A DNA stretch of 64,000 nt from Larkinella terrae (GCF_009668025.1 NZ_WJXZ01000018.1:31573-95572); one strand, 5' to 3'. Shown: positions 17,858 to 28,155, counted from the first letter of the stretch. Numbers and translations: made by a program. Notes: generated from the letters alone by a model not told the origin.

Positions 17858-20800
17858 ATGGGAAGACGGTCTACTTTTTTAAGTTCCTGGTTATTACTTC
17901 TTATTCTGTCGGGCAGTCTGGCATTTGGGCAGACTCGCCGGGTGACGGGGCGGGTAACCTCGGCGCAGGACGGAACCACGCTGCCGGGCGTGAACGTCGT
18001 TGTGAAGGGAACAACCATCGGCGTCAGCACCGATGCGCAGGGGAGTTACAGCATCAACGTCCCCGACGACAAAAATATCCTGACTTTCTCCTCCATCGCG
18101 CTAATTGCCCAGGACGTCACGATCAATAACCGGTCAGTCATCAATGTGCAGTTGAAGGAAGCCGTCAACGAACTGGCACAGGTCGTCGTAACGGGATACA
18201 ACTCCGTCCAGAAGAAAGACATTACCGGCTCGATGGTTTCGGTATCTTCTGAAAAATTCAAAGAGCTTCCGGTAACGAGTTTCGATCAGGCTTTGCAAGG
18301 TCAGGCTGCGGGGGTTCAGGTAACCCAATCGTCGGGTACGCCGGGGGGGGGTATTTCCGTCCGTGTTCGGGGTAGCACGTCCATCTCGGCCAGCAACCGG
18401 CCCCTGTTTATTGTCGATGGCGTTCCTGTCGAAGACGGCGGTCTTTCTTCGCTGGGTACCGGCGGGCAGAACGACAACGCTTTTGCGTTGCTGAATCCGA
18501 ATGATATCGAGTCGATGCAGATTTTGAAAGATGCTTCGGCCAAAGCCATTTACGGCTCCCGGGCCGCCAACGGTGTGGTGCTAATCACCACCAAGCGCGG
18601 GAAGAACAACGAAAAAACCACGATCACGGCGGAAGTGCAGCGGGGTATGACGGAAATTATCCGCAAACCGCGTTTGTTGAACTCGACGGAATTGCTCGAA
18701 CTGCAACGCGAAGCGGTTGTCAATGCCGGTCAGGACCCGGACAAATTCGGGTTAATTCCCGGCGTAACCGACGCGATCAATACGGATTGGGTCGATGCCG
18801 TTACCCGTCGCGGACTCTACAAGCAATACCAGCTTTCGGCGAGCGGTGGAACCGAACGAACCCGGTTTTACATCAGTGGCAACTTCCGTGACGAGCAGGG
18901 TGTTCTGCTGGCGAATGAGTTTAAACGCATGAGTGGAACGGTCAATCTGGACCACAAAGCCAACTCGAAGTTATCATTCGGAACCAATATGACGCTGGCC
19001 CGCTCCATGAACAAACGGGTGTTGGGCGATAACTCGCTCAATGGGGTTTACTCCGGGGCGGTCAATAGCCTGCCATTTTATTCGCCCTACAATGAAAAAG
19101 GGCAGATCCTGGTGCCGGGTGATCCGAATTATTCCCTGCGCAATTACAACCCGGTTGGCGAAGCCCTGTTTCCGCGCCAAAATGTAATTTCGGTCAAAAT
19201 GTTAGGCGGTATTTACGCAGAGTATGAATTACTGGATAACCTGCGGTTTCGGTCCAAAGCCAGTATCGACTACAATAGCGTTATCGACGATGATTACTTC
19301 CCGACGACGACCTGGGCGGGCGGGATCAGCGAAGGTGTCGGCGGGCAGGGGCTCGGGGTTTATACGGCTTCCGTAGCGGCTACCTTCATCAATACCAACA
19401 CGCTGACGTACAATGCGCTATTCAGCGAAAAGCACCGCCTGAGTGTGATGCTGGGTCACGAACTGATCAACCGGACGGACCGGAGCAGCTTTGTGCAGGG
19501 TCGGTTGTTTACCAGCGACGACTTTACATATATCAGTTCAGCCGGTGTAGTCGACCAGGGAGGCTCAGGGTTGTCCAACAGCGGTCTGTTGTCGTTCTTT
19601 GGGGAAGCCCGGTATGACTACAAGGAACGCTACCTGTTTACGCTGACCTCGCGGTACGACGGCTCATCACGATTCGGGAGTGACCGCCGGTTTGGGTTTT
19701 TTCCATCGGCTTCGGCTGCCTGGCGGATTTCCGGCGAAGAGTTCATGGAGCGTTTCCGCGACCTGAGCGACCTGAAGCTGCGGGCCAGTTTTGGTTACAC
19801 GGGTAACGAACGAATTGGAGACTTCCAGTTTCTGGGTACCTGGGGATCAACAACCTACAGCGGGGCCACGGGTCTGGGACCATCGTCGGTTCCGAACCCT
19901 TTTCTGCAGTGGGAGCGAACCCGCGAAGCCAACTTAGGATTGGATGCTTCCTTTTTTAACGGTCGCTTGTCTTTCTCGATCGATGCTTACGACAACTTAA
20001 CGGATAAACTCTTGTTTGCCCAGCCCATTCCGCGTACGACCGGTTTTGGCGCCGTTCAGGGAAATATCGGTAAAGTATCGAACAAAGGAGCCGAGTTGAC
20101 GGTGTCTTCGGTCAATCTGAATAAAACCGTGCGCTGGAGCACGGATCTGAACCTGTCTCACAACTCCAATAAAGTCGTGGAACTCGATACGCCCGAACCG
20201 TTGTACCGGGGTTACCAGGCTTCCGGAGCCACGGCGACGAACATTATTTTGCCCGGCCAGCCGCTCGGGACGTTCTGGGGACTCAAGTTCCTGGGCGTTG
20301 ATCCGGCAACGGGCGACGCAATTTATGAAGATAAAAACGGCGATGGCCGGATTACGCCCGACGATGCGCAGGTAATCGGAACGGCCCAGGCCAAACTCTT
20401 CGGTGGGATGACCAACAAAGTGTCGTGGAATGGCTTCGATCTGAGTGTTTTCCTCCAGTTCTCGTACGGAAACAAAGTGCTCAATTTGACGAAGAACAGT
20501 ACGGTCAATGCAGGCGAATCTTTGGAGTTCAACCAGAGCAAGGATGCGCTGAAACGTTGGCGGAAACCGGGAGACATTACCAGCGTTCCCCGGTACGAAT
20601 TCGAAAATACGTTCAATAACTACCAAAGCAGCCGGTTTCTGGAAGATGGATCTTACCTCCGCCTGAAAAACGTGACCCTGGGGTATAATGTTAATAAAAA
20701 GTGGGTAAACCGGGTCAAGGTGGCCAGCGCCCGGGTGTACGTTTCGGGAACCAACCTCTGGACACTGACAAAATACAGCGGTTCCGATCCGGAAGTAAGT

Positions 20801-20893
20801 ACGCTTGACGGATCGACCTCGGCACAGGGTATTGAGCTTAACACCCTGCCCCAGGTAAAAACCGGCATGGTGGGTCTTTCGGTTACTTTTTAA
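17858..20893 (+). CDS. SusC/RagA-type TonB-linked outer membrane protein (second copy)
   Basis: 1011 residues. A signal peptide (1-24, ending AFGQ) is followed by the carboxypeptidase-like domain (RVTGRVTSAQDGTTLPGVNV), plug motifs (TGYNSVQKKDITGSM; RVRGSTSISASNRPLFIVDG) and a barrel ending VTF. It shares architecture with the first copy but its barrel is clearly divergent, so this is not a recent duplication. It heads a run of susC, susD, two lipoproteins and a protease in one direction. Confidence 0.94.
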   Translation: MGRRSTFLSSWLLLLILSGSLAFGQTRRVTGRVTSAQDGTTLPGVNVVVKGTTIGVSTDAQGSYSINVPDDKNILTFSSIALIAQDVTINNRSVINVQLKEAVNELAQVVVTGYNSVQKKDITGSMVSVSSEKFKELPVTSFDQALQGQAAGVQVTQSSGTPGGGISVRVRGSTSISASNRPLFIVDGVPVEDGGLSSLGTGGQNDNAFALLNPNDIESMQILKDASAKAIYGSRAANGVVLITTKRGKNNEKTTITAEVQRGMTEIIRKPRLLNSTELLELQREAVVNAGQDPDKFGLIPGVTDAINTDWVDAVTRRGLYKQYQLSASGGTERTRFYISGNFRDEQGVLLANEFKRMSGTVNLDHKANSKLSFGTNMTLARSMNKRVLGDNSLNGVYSGAVNSLPFYSPYNEKGQILVPGDPNYSLRNYNPVGEALFPRQNVISVKMLGGIYAEYELLDNLRFRSKASIDYNSVIDDDYFPTTTWAGGISEGVGGQGLGVYTASVAATFINTNTLTYNALFSEKHRLSVMLGHELINRTDRSSFVQGRLFTSDDFTYISSAGVVDQGGSGLSNSGLLSFFGEARYDYKERYLFTLTSRYDGSSRFGSDRRFGFFPSASAAWRISGEEFMERFRDLSDLKLRASFGYTGNERIGDFQFLGTWGSTTYSGATGLGPSSVPNPFLQWERTREANLGLDASFFNGRLSFSIDAYDNLTDKLLFAQPIPRTTGFGAVQGNIGKVSNKGAELTVSSVNLNKTVRWSTDLNLSHNSNKVVELDTPEPLYRGYQASGATATNIILPGQPLGTFWGLKFLGVDPATGDAIYEDKNGDGRITPDDAQVIGTAQAKLFGGMTNKVSWNGFDLSVFLQFSYGNKVLNLTKNSTVNAGESLEFNQSKDALKRWRKPGDITSVPRYEFENTFNNYQSSRFLEDGSYLRLKNVTLGYNVNKKWVNRVKVASARVYVSGTNLWTLTKYSGSDPEVSTLDGSTSAQGIELNTLPQVKTGMVGLSVTF

Positions 20894-20922
20894 TCCATAC
20901 GCATCGTTCATCACTTTCGATT

Positions 20923-22275
20923 ATGACTCGTCTTCTTAGCTATATTTTCCTGTTTTCGCTGGTGTATCTGAGTGCCTGTAAAGAAGTGCTGGAACCACCT
21001 CCGCGCGACTTGCGGATCGATGACCTGGTGTTGAAGCGTCCGCAGGATGTACCGGCCGTTCGCGTAGGACTTTATTCCTCGTTCCGCGCCATTACCCAGT
21101 ATACGGTGGTGGCCGGGGATTTTATGTCCGATCACGTCCGGTACAACGGTACTTTCAATGATTACCGGGAATTTGGTACCAAACAGGTCACGACCACCAA
21201 TGGCGACGTTGCGGCCATGTGGGGCTACATCTACAACACAATTTACGTCGCCAATTTTATTCTGGAACGTCTGCCGGATTTAACGGGCGTGCAGGCTGCC
21301 GCGAAAAAGCAACTGCTGGCTGAGGCCCACTTTCTGCGCGGTTTGTCCAATTTTTACGGGGCTTATACCTACGGTGATATTCCGAAAGTGACAACCACCG
21401 ATCAGGAAACCAACCGGAACATTGCCCGAACGGCGAAGGCTGACATCCTGGCTTCCGTGCTGGCGGATTACCAGTATGCCCTCACCAATTTGCCCGCTGA
21501 GCAAACCGAAGGAGCTGCGTATGCCACCCAGAATACCGTCAAGGCGGCTTTGGCCCGGTATTATTTGTATCAGAAAAACTGGGCACTGGCCGAACAGTAT
21601 GCCGGGCAGGTGATCGACTCGAAAGTCTATACCCTGGAGCCATCTTACGAAACGATCGTGCTGACCAACTTTCCGAAAGAATCGATCTTTGAAGTGGGTT
21701 ATACGCAGAACGATGCGAATAGCCCCTTGCTGAATAACCTGCTCGTGACCCGGCGCGAAATGATCCCTTCCGAACAGTTGATTCAGGCGCTGGCATCGGC
21801 GGAATCGAAAGACCGGATTAGCACCATCGGATTCGACGGTACGAAACAGCGGGGTAACGACAACGGCTGGACCGTTCGGAAATACGGTACGGCCACCGAC
21901 GGTAACTCCAACATGGTGGTTTTCCGGCTGGCGGAAATGTACCTGATCCGGGCCGAAGCCCGCGCCCAGTTGGGCAAACTGACGGGGACAAGCGGAGCGA
22001 TTGCGGATGTAAACGTTCTCCGGGCCCGGGCGAAAGCAAGTGCGGCTGCAGTGACTTCGCAGGCTGAACTCCTGCTGACAATCGAGCGCGAACGCCAGTA
22101 TGAGCTGTCGTTTGAAGGGCACCGCTGGTATGATCTGGTCCGGACCGGGCGCGTTCAGACCGTTATGGCAGCCTTTTCGCCCAACTGGAATGCCCGTTAT
22201 GAGCGCTGGCCCATTCCGCAAACCGAAATTCAGCGAAATCCGGCCCTGAAAGGCGCACAGAATCCGGGATATTAA
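20923..22275 (+). CDS. SusD/RagB-type nutrient-binding lipoprotein (second copy)
   Basis: 450 residues with lipobox YLSAC (Cys19), helical SusD motifs (EAHFLRGLSNFYGAYTYGDIP; FRLAEMYLIRAEARAQ) and the C-terminal ERERQYELSFEGHRWYDLVR before a final NPGY. The gap to susC is 29 bases and to the next lipoprotein 20 bases, indicating one operon. Confidence 0.93.
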   Translation: MTRLLSYIFLFSLVYLSACKEVLEPPPRDLRIDDLVLKRPQDVPAVRVGLYSSFRAITQYTVVAGDFMSDHVRYNGTFNDYREFGTKQVTTTNGDVAAMWGYIYNTIYVANFILERLPDLTGVQAAAKKQLLAEAHFLRGLSNFYGAYTYGDIPKVTTTDQETNRNIARTAKADILASVLADYQYALTNLPAEQTEGAAYATQNTVKAALARYYLYQKNWALAEQYAGQVIDSKVYTLEPSYETIVLTNFPKESIFEVGYTQNDANSPLLNNLLVTRREMIPSEQLIQALASAESKDRISTIGFDGTKQRGNDNGWTVRKYGTATDGNSNMVVFRLAEMYLIRAEARAQLGKLTGTSGAIADVNVLRARAKASAAAVTSQAELLLTIERERQYELSFEGHRWYDLVRTGRVQTVMAAFSPNWNARYERWPIPQTEIQRNPALKGAQNPGY

Positions 22276-22295
22276 GAAAGGATCAATAACGACGC

Positions 22296-23168
22296 ATGAT
22301 GACTATCTATAAAAAGTTGCTGGTTGGTTTGGTGGCGCTACTCCTGGGCTGGGTGGTGGTGGCTTGCGAAAAAGGAGACATCGACCGAACCTTTGAAGGG
22401 CCTTATTTTGTGCGGTTTACGGATACAACGTTGACCTACAAAGAAAGCTACAGCCAGCCGATTACCATCCGCGTGCACAATGCGGGGCCGCAATTGAATG
22501 AAGCGATCACCATTAACTATACCGTCAGCGGAACGGCCCGGGAAGGGAAAGACTACGCTTTTCAGTCTACCAAAGGAACCGTGACGATTCCGGCGAAACA
22601 AAGTTTTGGGGAGATCAAGCTGAAACTGATCAACAACGCGAATAATATCCTGGAATCGCAAACGGTGGTGCTGACCCTGACAAGTGTTACGCCCAATTCG
22701 CTGAAGGTAGGTTTTGGCAATGAAGGCGCTTTGGGAAAACGGATGACGTTTATCATTCAGGATGATTGCCTGTTCAGCGGTAGCTATGCGGGTGTCCGCC
22801 AGAATGGAGCCTATGTAAACCTGCTGGGAATTACGCCGGCCAGCGCTACGGTTTCGGGTATCGACATCAGCAGCCTGGATTGTAAAACCTACACGATCGC
22901 GAACTGGAATATCGGGCTGGAAGATATTTTCGGATTCAGTGCCATCAAACCCAAATTTACTTTTATTGACAACGGGGATAATTCGCTGACGATTCCGGTT
23001 CAGTCGAGTCCTGATCTGGGTGGGGATACGTTGACGGGCTCGGGTTCCTGGAATCCGCAAAACCGTCAGATTTCACTTAATCTACGCTGGAAATCGGTTT
23101 TCACAAACTCGGCCGGTAAGGATACGACCTTGACGATTACATTCCCATTTACTTACACTCCGCAATAA
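22296..23168 (+). CDS. Surface lipoprotein with Calx-beta-like (DUF4843-type) domain
   Basis: 290 residues with lipobox VVVAC (Cys24). Residues about 50-150 resemble a Calx-beta/Ig-like fold: an NYTVSGTAREGKDY motif followed by GTVTIPAKQSFGEIKLKL. The C-terminal half is a further beta-rich domain I do not recognise. Lipoproteins of this kind accompany SusD in Bacteroidota and are thought to add substrate binding at the cell surface. Its stop overlaps the next gene's start by one base (TAATG). Confidence 0.75.
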   Translation: MMTIYKKLLVGLVALLLGWVVVACEKGDIDRTFEGPYFVRFTDTTLTYKESYSQPITIRVHNAGPQLNEAITINYTVSGTAREGKDYAFQSTKGTVTIPAKQSFGEIKLKLINNANNILESQTVVLTLTSVTPNSLKVGFGNEGALGKRMTFIIQDDCLFSGSYAGVRQNGAYVNLLGITPASATVSGIDISSLDCKTYTIANWNIGLEDIFGFSAIKPKFTFIDNGDNSLTIPVQSSPDLGGDTLTGSGSWNPQNRQISLNLRWKSVFTNSAGKDTTLTITFPFTYTPQ

Positions 23169-23683
23169 TGAGTACCATGAAAATATTCGCCCGACTTGTG
23201 GTTTTGTCAGCTGGCCTGATCTGGATCTTCTCCGGTTGTGCGGAGAAACTGGAACCGAAGCCGCCGACCTACAGCCAGCTTCTTACCGGAACCGATAAGA
23301 AAACCTGGCGGCTGGTCTCCATCGAAGTGGTCGATCAGGGACAGAAATCGGGCATCATCCCGGTTCAGAATGCGTTGAGTGCCTGCCGGGGGGATGATCA
23401 GTACGTCTTTTATGCAGATGAGTCCCGCAAACTTTCTTACCTGAACGGTTCCTTAAAATGCAGTGCTACAGAACCCGACACCTTATTCGAAGATAGCTGG
23501 GCGCTGATTAACGCCAACGCAACGCTGGAATTTGTGATCCCGGTTTTTGCCAACAGCGTTTTGCCCTACACGATCAAGAATCTGACGGCCACATCGATGA
23601 CGGTAGAGATTTACTTCGAAAAAATATACACCGATCCGGTCAACGCCAGTTACCGGTTTACGTTTAATTCAACCACTAAATAA
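23168..23683 (+). CDS. Lipoprotein, lipocalin-like/DUF5004-type
   Basis: 171 residues, or 168 if translation starts at the ATG of MKIF at 23177; lipobox FSGC. The body opens with LTGTDKKTWRLVSIEV, a pattern common in small lipocalin-like Bacteroidota lipoproteins, and is beta-rich with two cysteines. Function unknown. It closes the susCD lipoprotein run; the protease gene begins 82 bases further on. Confidence 0.7.
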   Translation: MSTMKIFARLVVLSAGLIWIFSGCAEKLEPKPPTYSQLLTGTDKKTWRLVSIEVVDQGQKSGIIPVQNALSACRGDDQYVFYADESRKLSYLNGSLKCSATEPDTLFEDSWALINANATLEFVIPVFANSVLPYTIKNLTATSMTVEIYFEKIYTDPVNASYRFTFNSTTK

Positions 23684-23765
23684 AAGGTGGATTGCGGTTT
23701 AAATAGAAAATTTCCTGAGCGTTTTGGGGATTTGATGGTAAAATTCAAGTCGTAATTCACACTTT

Positions 23766-26180
23766 GTGATCCGTTTTATGCTTCAACGATTACTCCTTTC
23801 CACAGCTCTATTTCTACTGACATGTCATTGGTTAGCAGCTCAGCAGAACCCCGCCTGGAAGCAGATTATTGATCGGCCCACGGCGGAAAAATGCGCAACC
23901 ATGCAAATGGACAGCGCTCTACGGGCACGTTATCCGGAAATGGGCTCGTTGAATGACCTTGAAAAATCGTTGCAGGACCGGATTACCCAGCTCAAAAAAC
24001 TCCAGAGTACGGGCCGTCTGGCCGCCAGCTTACTGACCATCCCGGTCGTTGTCCACGTGGTTCACAATGGTGAAGCCGTCGGCACCGGCCGGAACATCAG
24101 TGCCGCGCAGGTGCAGTCGCAAATCGAAACCCTCAACGAAGATTTTCGGCGGAAAGCCGGAACGCGCGGGTTTAACACGAACGCCGTCGGGGCCGATATC
24201 GAGATCGAGTTTTGTCTGGCTGCTTTCAACCAGCAGGGCGGAGCGATGGCCGAACGCGGGATTGACCGGGTGAACGGAAACCGGGCGACCTGGTCGCGAA
24301 GTGACGTTGAAGGCGTGTTAAAACCGGGTTCTTACTGGGACCCCGAAAAATACTTTAACATCTGGGTGGTGGATATGAGCGAGGCTACTGCGGGCGGTAT
24401 TGTGGTCGCATATGCGCAGTTTCCGAGCGGGTCCAATCTGCCGGGGATTCCGTCGGCCGGACCGGCCAGTACGGACGGGGTCGTTGTGAATTACTGGGCG
24501 TTTGGAAATTCCGAAAAAGGCAGTTTCCCGGTCCTGCGGGCACCAACCAATCTGGGCCGGACGCTGACTCACGAAACTGGTCACTGGCTGGGCCTTCGCC
24601 ATATCTGGGGCGATGCAACCTGCGGGGACGATTTCTGCGCCGACACCCCTCCGCAGGCTTCCGAAAGCCGGGGATGTCAGAAAGGACGCGTCAGTTGTGG
24701 CAATACCAACATGGTTGAAAACTACATGGATTATTCCGACGACGCCTGTTTTAACGTGTTTACGCTCGATCAGAAAACTCGTATCCGGGCGGTTATGGAC
24801 GTGAGTCCGCGCCGGGCGAATCTGGTTAAAAACAGCCTATGTGGTACGAGCGTCGCCGGAAAACCGATCCCGGACTTCCGCGCCGACCGCCAGCGTGTTC
24901 TGTTGGGTTCGTCAGTCCGGTTTACGGATTTATCATCCAACTTCCCCACGCGCTGGGAGTGGACCTTCGAAGGGGGAACACCGTCTACTTCATCGGAACA
25001 GAATCCGACCGTTGTTTACAATCAGGCGGGTAAATTCAAGGTAACGCTGGTGGCCGCTAATCCTGCCGGAGCTTCCGAGCCATTAATTAAAACGGCGTAT
25101 ATTGAGGTGTTAAACAGCGGGTTGTGCAGCGATCAAACCAATTTCAACGGTACCCGAACGGTTTTGCCTCAACCCGGGGGAAGAGGGTATGTAGCGGGCC
25201 AGAATAGTTTACTGACCAAAGCTGTATCCGAATCGTTTGCGAACGAATTGGGTTATACCAACCTGAGCTCGGCCAGCTTACGGTTTGGCGTGGCCAAAGC
25301 CGCTAAAGGTGCTGAAACCGAATCCATTGTGGTTGTGAACGTCTGGAATGCACGCGGCTTCCAGAACGGACCGGGCGCCATCCTGGAAACGAAAGAAGTG
25401 CCGTTGCGAACCATCCTGGAAGACGTCGCCAATAACCGGGCTACCAAAGTAACCTTCGACCGAAACGTGCCGTTGAGCGGTTTGGGTTACCACATCGGCA
25501 TTGAGTTGAAGTACGCAGCCGGAGATACCGTGGCGCTGGTAACAACGAAGAACGGCGAGTCGGTTTTTGCAACGGCCTGGAAACAAAATGCAAAGGGCGA
25601 CTGGGCGCGGTATGCGGACAGTCTTGGTATCAACGTCGCCCATGACATTTCGGCCCGCGTAGGCATGAAATCGTCCGTCCAGGTTGCGGCTTCGGCGCAA
25701 TTTGTGGGCGCTGGCGAAGCGGTCACGCTGAATGCCCGGGGAGCCAGTATTTTCAACTGGACCGGGGCCAATCTGAGTTCAACGCTGGGTGCGCAGGTGA
25801 TCGCCCGCCCCACCCAGACAACTTCCTATACCGTTACGGGTTCCGGTATGGAATTGTGTGATTCGACGGCCACCGCCCGGATTTTCGTACGCGCCGGTGC
25901 CGTTACCGGTATTCCAACGTCCTTACCCGATCAGTTGTTAACGGTATCACCCAACCCCAGCGACGGATTGACCACCCTCACGTTCCGGAACGCCCTGCGG
26001 GGCTTGACCACGCTTTCGGTTCGGAACGTCGCCGGGATGGAGGTGTTGAAGCAGCAGTTCCAGAAAACCGACGACGGTTTTGAACGAAGTCTCGACCTCC
26101 GAACGGTGCCGAGCGGAATGTATCTGATCGAAGTCCGAATCGGGACGCAGGTAATTCGAAAGAAAATCGTGAAATATTAA
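23766..26180 (+). CDS. Secreted M43 family zinc metalloprotease with PKD domain and T9SS sorting tail
   Basis: 804 residues. A signal peptide (about 1-25, ending WLAAQQ) leads to a pappalysin/cytophagalysin-type catalytic domain with HETGHWLGLRH (Zn ligands, catalytic Glu) near residue 268, a nearby cysteine-rich segment and the Met-turn NYMDYSDDAC. A PKD domain follows (FTDLSSNFPTRWEWTFEGG, about 385-440), then beta domains and a type A T9SS C-terminal domain (LLTVSPNPSDG to KKIVKY). Exported across the outer membrane, it could supply peptides to the adjacent SusCD importer; that link is inference. Confidence 0.93.
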   Translation: MIRFMLQRLLLSTALFLLTCHWLAAQQNPAWKQIIDRPTAEKCATMQMDSALRARYPEMGSLNDLEKSLQDRITQLKKLQSTGRLAASLLTIPVVVHVVHNGEAVGTGRNISAAQVQSQIETLNEDFRRKAGTRGFNTNAVGADIEIEFCLAAFNQQGGAMAERGIDRVNGNRATWSRSDVEGVLKPGSYWDPEKYFNIWVVDMSEATAGGIVVAYAQFPSGSNLPGIPSAGPASTDGVVVNYWAFGNSEKGSFPVLRAPTNLGRTLTHETGHWLGLRHIWGDATCGDDFCADTPPQASESRGCQKGRVSCGNTNMVENYMDYSDDACFNVFTLDQKTRIRAVMDVSPRRANLVKNSLCGTSVAGKPIPDFRADRQRVLLGSSVRFTDLSSNFPTRWEWTFEGGTPSTSSEQNPTVVYNQAGKFKVTLVAANPAGASEPLIKTAYIEVLNSGLCSDQTNFNGTRTVLPQPGGRGYVAGQNSLLTKAVSESFANELGYTNLSSASLRFGVAKAAKGAETESIVVVNVWNARGFQNGPGAILETKEVPLRTILEDVANNRATKVTFDRNVPLSGLGYHIGIELKYAAGDTVALVTTKNGESVFATAWKQNAKGDWARYADSLGINVAHDISARVGMKSSVQVAASAQFVGAGEAVTLNARGASIFNWTGANLSSTLGAQVIARPTQTTSYTVTGSGMELCDSTATARIFVRAGAVTGIPTSLPDQLLTVSPNPSDGLTTLTFRNALRGLTTLSVRNVAGMEVLKQQFQKTDDGFERSLDLRTVPSGMYLIEVRIGTQVIRKKIVKY

Positions 26181-26182
26181 CC

Positions 26183-26223
26183 CCACCCTGTCAGCGGCTG
26201 AAAGCCCTGACAGGGTGGTTTTT
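26183..26223 (+). terminator. Terminator after the M43 protease gene
   Basis: CCACCCTGTCAG (26183-26194) and CTGACAGGGTGG (26207-26218) form a perfect 12-base stem followed by TTTTT. Confidence 0.9.
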
Positions 26224-26270
26224 CAGTAATCTGCTAACTGATCAAAAGCCGGATATTTCACATTCTTCGT

Positions 26271-26278
26271 TACCTTTG
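26271..26278 (+). promoter_or_regulatory. Candidate -7 box of an unannotated transcript
   Basis: TACCTTTG is a perfect TANNTTTG box. It lies in a 350-base gap, far (about 290 bases) from the antiporter start but 20 bases before the short open frame at 26298. No matching -33 element is seen. Confidence 0.35.
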
Positions 26279-26297
26279 TCGGCACAAACAGCGCTGA

Positions 26298-26438
26298 ATG
26301 GTTGTTCTGAATCTTCTCAGAAACCTTTTTCAACAACCGGTTTCAACAACCGATACGGTTTCTCAAACCGTGCTGTGCATCGTAAACGAAACGCTCGTTG
26401 ACGCTGCCAATCTTAAAACCGGACCAACTCCCTGGTAA
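26298..26438 (+). CDS. Possible 46-residue small protein
   Basis: ATG at 26298 opens a 46-codon frame ending TAA at 26436-26438 (starts MVVLNLLRNLFQQPVSTTD, ends KTGPTPW). Its support is positional only: a TANNTTTG box ends 20 bases upstream. No family is recognised, and it could equally be a leader RNA for the antiporter gene. Confidence 0.25.
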   Translation: MVVLNLLRNLFQQPVSTTDTVSQTVLCIVNETLVDAANLKTGPTPW

Positions 26439-26571
26439 AAACCGCCCCAAACCGGTAGTCATTGCAATGAGGCATTCTGTTCATCATCAGCCTTTTTTGT
26501 ACATTGGGGCTATATTGAAGGCATATCTGGTTAAATTCCCTACGGCGTAATTACGCAACACAACTCGTTTC

Positions 26572-28155
26572 ATGCACACCCTTTTACCTTTTTTGCTCGC
26601 CATGATCGCGGCCATCGTGCTGTTGAATATGTGGGCCAACAAACTGAAAATTGCCTATCCGATTCTGCTGGTGGTAGCCGGGCTGCTGGTTAGTTTCCTG
26701 CCGGGACTACCGAAGGTCCAAATTAATCCCGACCTGATCTTTTTCATTTTCCTGCCACCGTTGCTATTTGAAGCTTCCTGGTCGATCTCCTTCAAGGAAA
26801 TGAAAAAATGGTGGCGGATCATTGGCAGTTTTGCCTTTCTTGTCGTGTTTTTCACTGCTTTTTCAGTAGCGGTCATCGCGCATCACTTCATTCCGGGATT
26901 TACCATTGCTTTGGGGTTTTTGTTGGGCGGAATCGTGTCGCCACCGGATGCGGTCAGTACCGGCGCTATTACCAAATTTGTGAAGATTCCAAAATCAACC
27001 TCGGCCATTCTGGAAGGGGAGAGCCTGCTAAACGATGCATCTTCCCTGATCATTTTCCGGTTTGCGCTGGTAGCCGTCGGAACGGGGCAGTTTATCTGGC
27101 AGGATGTGGCGCTGAGTTTTATATGGATGATTCTGGGTGGCGCGGGCATTGGCCTGGTGCTGGCCTGGATCTTTGTGCAGGCCCACAGACGCCTTCCGCT
27201 CGATGCGCAGTCGCACATTACCCTGACACTTATTGAGCCTTATTTTATGTATTGGGCGGCTGAACAGGTGCATTGCTCGGGCGTGTTGGCGGTCGTAACG
27301 GGCGGTTTATACATGTCGGCCAAGCGGCTGGTTTTCCTAAACAGTGCCAGCCGGATTCAAGGCTTCAGCGTTTGGGAAAGTTTCGTCTATATTCTGAACG
27401 GTATTGTCTTTCTGATCATCGGTCTGGAGCTTCCCGAAATTGTCGAGGGGTTGCACGCGAAAGGCATTCCAATCCGCACGGCCATCGGCTACGGGTTGCT
27501 GGTAACCGGGGTGCTGATTGCGGCCCGGATGATCAGTTCATTTGCAGCCTTGCTGGCTACCATCATCTTTCGTCCGAGTGTAGTTCCCCGTGCCCGTTCC
27601 AACAGAAGGCGCTGGATGATGCCGCTGTTACTGGGCTGGACGGGGATGCGGGGGGTGGTGTCGCTGGCTTCGGCGCTGGCGATTCCCATTGCGCTGGACA
27701 ATGGCCCGGCTTTTCCCCAAAGGAACCTCATTCTGTTCATCACGTTTGTTGTAATCCTGCTTACCCTTCTGGTACAGGGACTTACGCTTCCCTCCTTTAT
27801 CACCCGGACGAAATTATTTGAAGGCATACTGGATGAAGAATCCGAAGCCCTGACCAAACAGAAAATGAAACAGGGACTGAAGCAGCACGTCTACCAGTTT
27901 CTGAAAAATAAATACGAAAACGAACTGAATGGTCATGTCGGTATGGAGAAATTCCTCAAGCAATGGGAAGAGCGGACCAAAGCCACCGACGATAGCTGGA
28001 TGAATAAAAAGACCAAGATCATTTTTGTGGAAGTGCTCGAAATCCAGCGCCAATACCTCACCGAACTCAACAAAGACCCGCAGATTGACGAGGAAATTAT
28101 CCGACAGCAATTATACCAAATCGACCTGGAAGAAGAACGGCTGAAGATTATTTGA
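26572..28155 (+). CDS. Na+/H+ antiporter, CPA1 family
   Basis: 527 residues with about 12 membrane segments in the first 400, then a charged cytosolic tail (400-527) with basic and acidic helices. Core exchange motifs are present: SPPDAVSTGAI and EGESLLNDASSLIIF, the latter holding the Asn-Asp ion-binding pair. It exchanges cytosolic Na+ (or K+) for protons at the inner membrane and serves pH and salt homeostasis. It is a single-gene unit. Confidence 0.92.
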   Translation: MHTLLPFLLAMIAAIVLLNMWANKLKIAYPILLVVAGLLVSFLPGLPKVQINPDLIFFIFLPPLLFEASWSISFKEMKKWWRIIGSFAFLVVFFTAFSVAVIAHHFIPGFTIALGFLLGGIVSPPDAVSTGAITKFVKIPKSTSAILEGESLLNDASSLIIFRFALVAVGTGQFIWQDVALSFIWMILGGAGIGLVLAWIFVQAHRRLPLDAQSHITLTLIEPYFMYWAAEQVHCSGVLAVVTGGLYMSAKRLVFLNSASRIQGFSVWESFVYILNGIVFLIIGLELPEIVEGLHAKGIPIRTAIGYGLLVTGVLIAARMISSFAALLATIIFRPSVVPRARSNRRRWMMPLLLGWTGMRGVVSLASALAIPIALDNGPAFPQRNLILFITFVVILLTLLVQGLTLPSFITRTKLFEGILDEESEALTKQKMKQGLKQHVYQFLKNKYENELNGHVGMEKFLKQWEERTKATDDSWMNKKTKIIFVEVLEIQRQYLTELNKDPQIDEEIIRQQLYQIDLEEERLKII

